Positions 63,581-64,000 of a DNA stretch of 64,000 bases are shown here, piece by piece. Below the pieces are notes generated by a model that was not told where the DNA came from, did no database searches, and was given only the letters and a program-made list of their open reading frames with translations. Origin of the DNA: CAYVXE01 sp964455375. GTDB taxonomy: Bacteria > Zhuqueibacterota > Zhuqueibacteria > Oceanimicrobiales > Oceanimicrobiaceae. The stretch is taken from positions 18,805-82,804 of the forward strand of contig CAYVXE010000003.1 of the NCBI GenBank assembly GCA_964455375.1, in the 5' to 3' direction. The translations under genes and the position numbers were made by a program. Numbering within the stretch: the stretch's first letter is position 1; each line of letters opens with the position of its first letter.

Positions 63581-64000
63581 TCAGCTCAGGCTGAACGGCG
63601 GGTATTGATCTGTGACGAGCAGGAAAGCATACGCCTGGACGCGCAGGCCCCACCTGCCCACCCCCACGACGAAGTCGAACAGTCCTCTCGGGTATCGGCC
63701 GGTGAAGAGGATCGCGAACCAAGTGAATACCACGGCGAAGAGTGCGATGATCGCCAGCAGCGCCAGCACAATGTAGTGCGGGATCGCCAGGAACCACTTG
63801 ACCAGCGGCAGCCACCGATTCAGGTCGCGTTTCACGTCCGGGTAGTCGATCTCCAGGTGTACGGACTGCTCCTCGACGGTCGAAGGATACTGATCCGTCA
63901 GCAGCAGGAAGTAGGCGCCGACCCGCGCTGAGAAGCGCACCAACTCACGCGCGAAATCGAACCACCAGCGTGGGTAGCGCTGCCTGAAGACGATCATCAG
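63581..64000 (-). CDS. DUF4389 membrane protein (N-terminus beyond window)
   Basis: The frame is open to the right edge, so this is the C-terminal 140 residues of a longer protein. It shows DUF4389 repeats: YPRWWFDFARELVRFSARV, DQYPSTVEE, LVKWFLAIPHYIVLALL, ILFTGRYPRGLFDFVVGVGR and the terminal TDQYPPFSLS. There are two clear membrane helices. Codon use is strongly GC-rich, unlike everything else in the window, and such proteins are typical of Actinomycetota and Gemmatimonadota. Transfer or an assembly join is likely. Function unknown. Confidence 0.85.
   Translation of the reverse strand: MMIVFRQRYPRWWFDFARELVRFSARVGAYFLLLTDQYPSTVEEQSVHLEIDYPDVKRDLNRWLPLVKWFLAIPHYIVLALLAIIALFAVVFTWFAILFTGRYPRGLFDFVVGVGRWGLRVQAYAFLLVTDQYPPFSLS

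Noticed and set aside
1..64000. tRNA, rRNA, CRISPR arrays, transposase or prophage genes
   Set aside because: All gaps longer than about 100 bases were read for cloverleaf-like segments, spaced direct repeats and known mobile genes; none was convincing.

Overview
The window looks like the replication-origin neighbourhood of a Gram-negative bacterium of the FCB (Bacteroidota/Calditrichota/KSB1-like) assemblage, GC in the low to mid 40s percent. Evidence: many lipoprotein signal peptides and outer-membrane-type proteins (SurA-type isomerases, a beta-barrel ending in Phe, DUF1684, DUF4175/DUF4159), the secreted protein family mislabelled 'asparagine synthetase B' in Bacteroidota, and frequent weak Shine-Dalgarno signals. 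The phylum cannot be fixed by reading alone.

Layout. 1-21.2 kb is one long minus-strand block running away from the origin: rpmH-rnpA-yidD-yidC, a terminator, then mnmE-mnmG-rsmG-mfd-two SurA/PpiC isomerases-DUF456, then DUF4159-DUF4175-TPR-secreted protein, then yjbQ-thiL (thiL cut by the left edge). Two perfect ParB-binding parS sites flank mnmG. 21.2-30.3 kb holds dnaA, dnaN, recF, dciA, gyrB and gyrA on the plus strand. DnaA boxes lie on both sides of dnaA, and a textbook basal unwinding module (tandem DnaA boxes plus DnaA-trios) lies between dnaA and dnaN. 30.3-38 kb is mostly plus strand: an unknown protein, bioY, anmK, a cyclic-nucleotide-binding protein, an AI-2E-family transporter, a phosphodiester glycosidase lipoprotein, an ArsC-like selenoprotein with an in-frame UGA, a metallophosphoesterase and a lipoprotein. 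38-43 kb is minus strand: a beta-propeller-like lipoprotein, thrB-pyrE-pyrF and a DUF1684 lipoprotein. 43-52.3 kb is plus strand: a dicarboxylate/amino-acid symporter, a non-coding gap with a second DnaA-box cluster, DUF92, a DivIC/FtsB-like protein, DUF502, an outer-membrane barrel, an RsbW-like ATPase, thiC, a MITE-like element, slyD and a lipoprotein. A minus-strand DUF255 thioredoxin-domain protein follows.

54.8-60.0 kb is the most unusual part: a five-gene plus-strand operon encoding a FliF-FliG-like fusion (signal peptide, one periplasmic ring-building-like domain, one membrane helix, then FliG-like domains), a FlgO/CsgG-like protein with a barrel-like tail, a TPR lipoprotein, and MotA-like and MotB-like stator proteins. 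No flagellar filament, hook, rod, export or FliM/FliN genes are present in the window. I read it as an orphan rotary-motor-like envelope machine.

60.4-64 kb is accessory DNA: three unrelated minus-strand genes (UGT-type glycosyltransferase, N5-(carboxyethyl)ornithine synthase, and a high-GC DUF4389 protein cut by the right edge). They are separated by long non-coding spacers with attC-like imperfect palindromes, which suggests a gene-cassette-like or otherwise recently acquired region. No tRNA, rRNA, CRISPR array or transposase gene was recognised anywhere.
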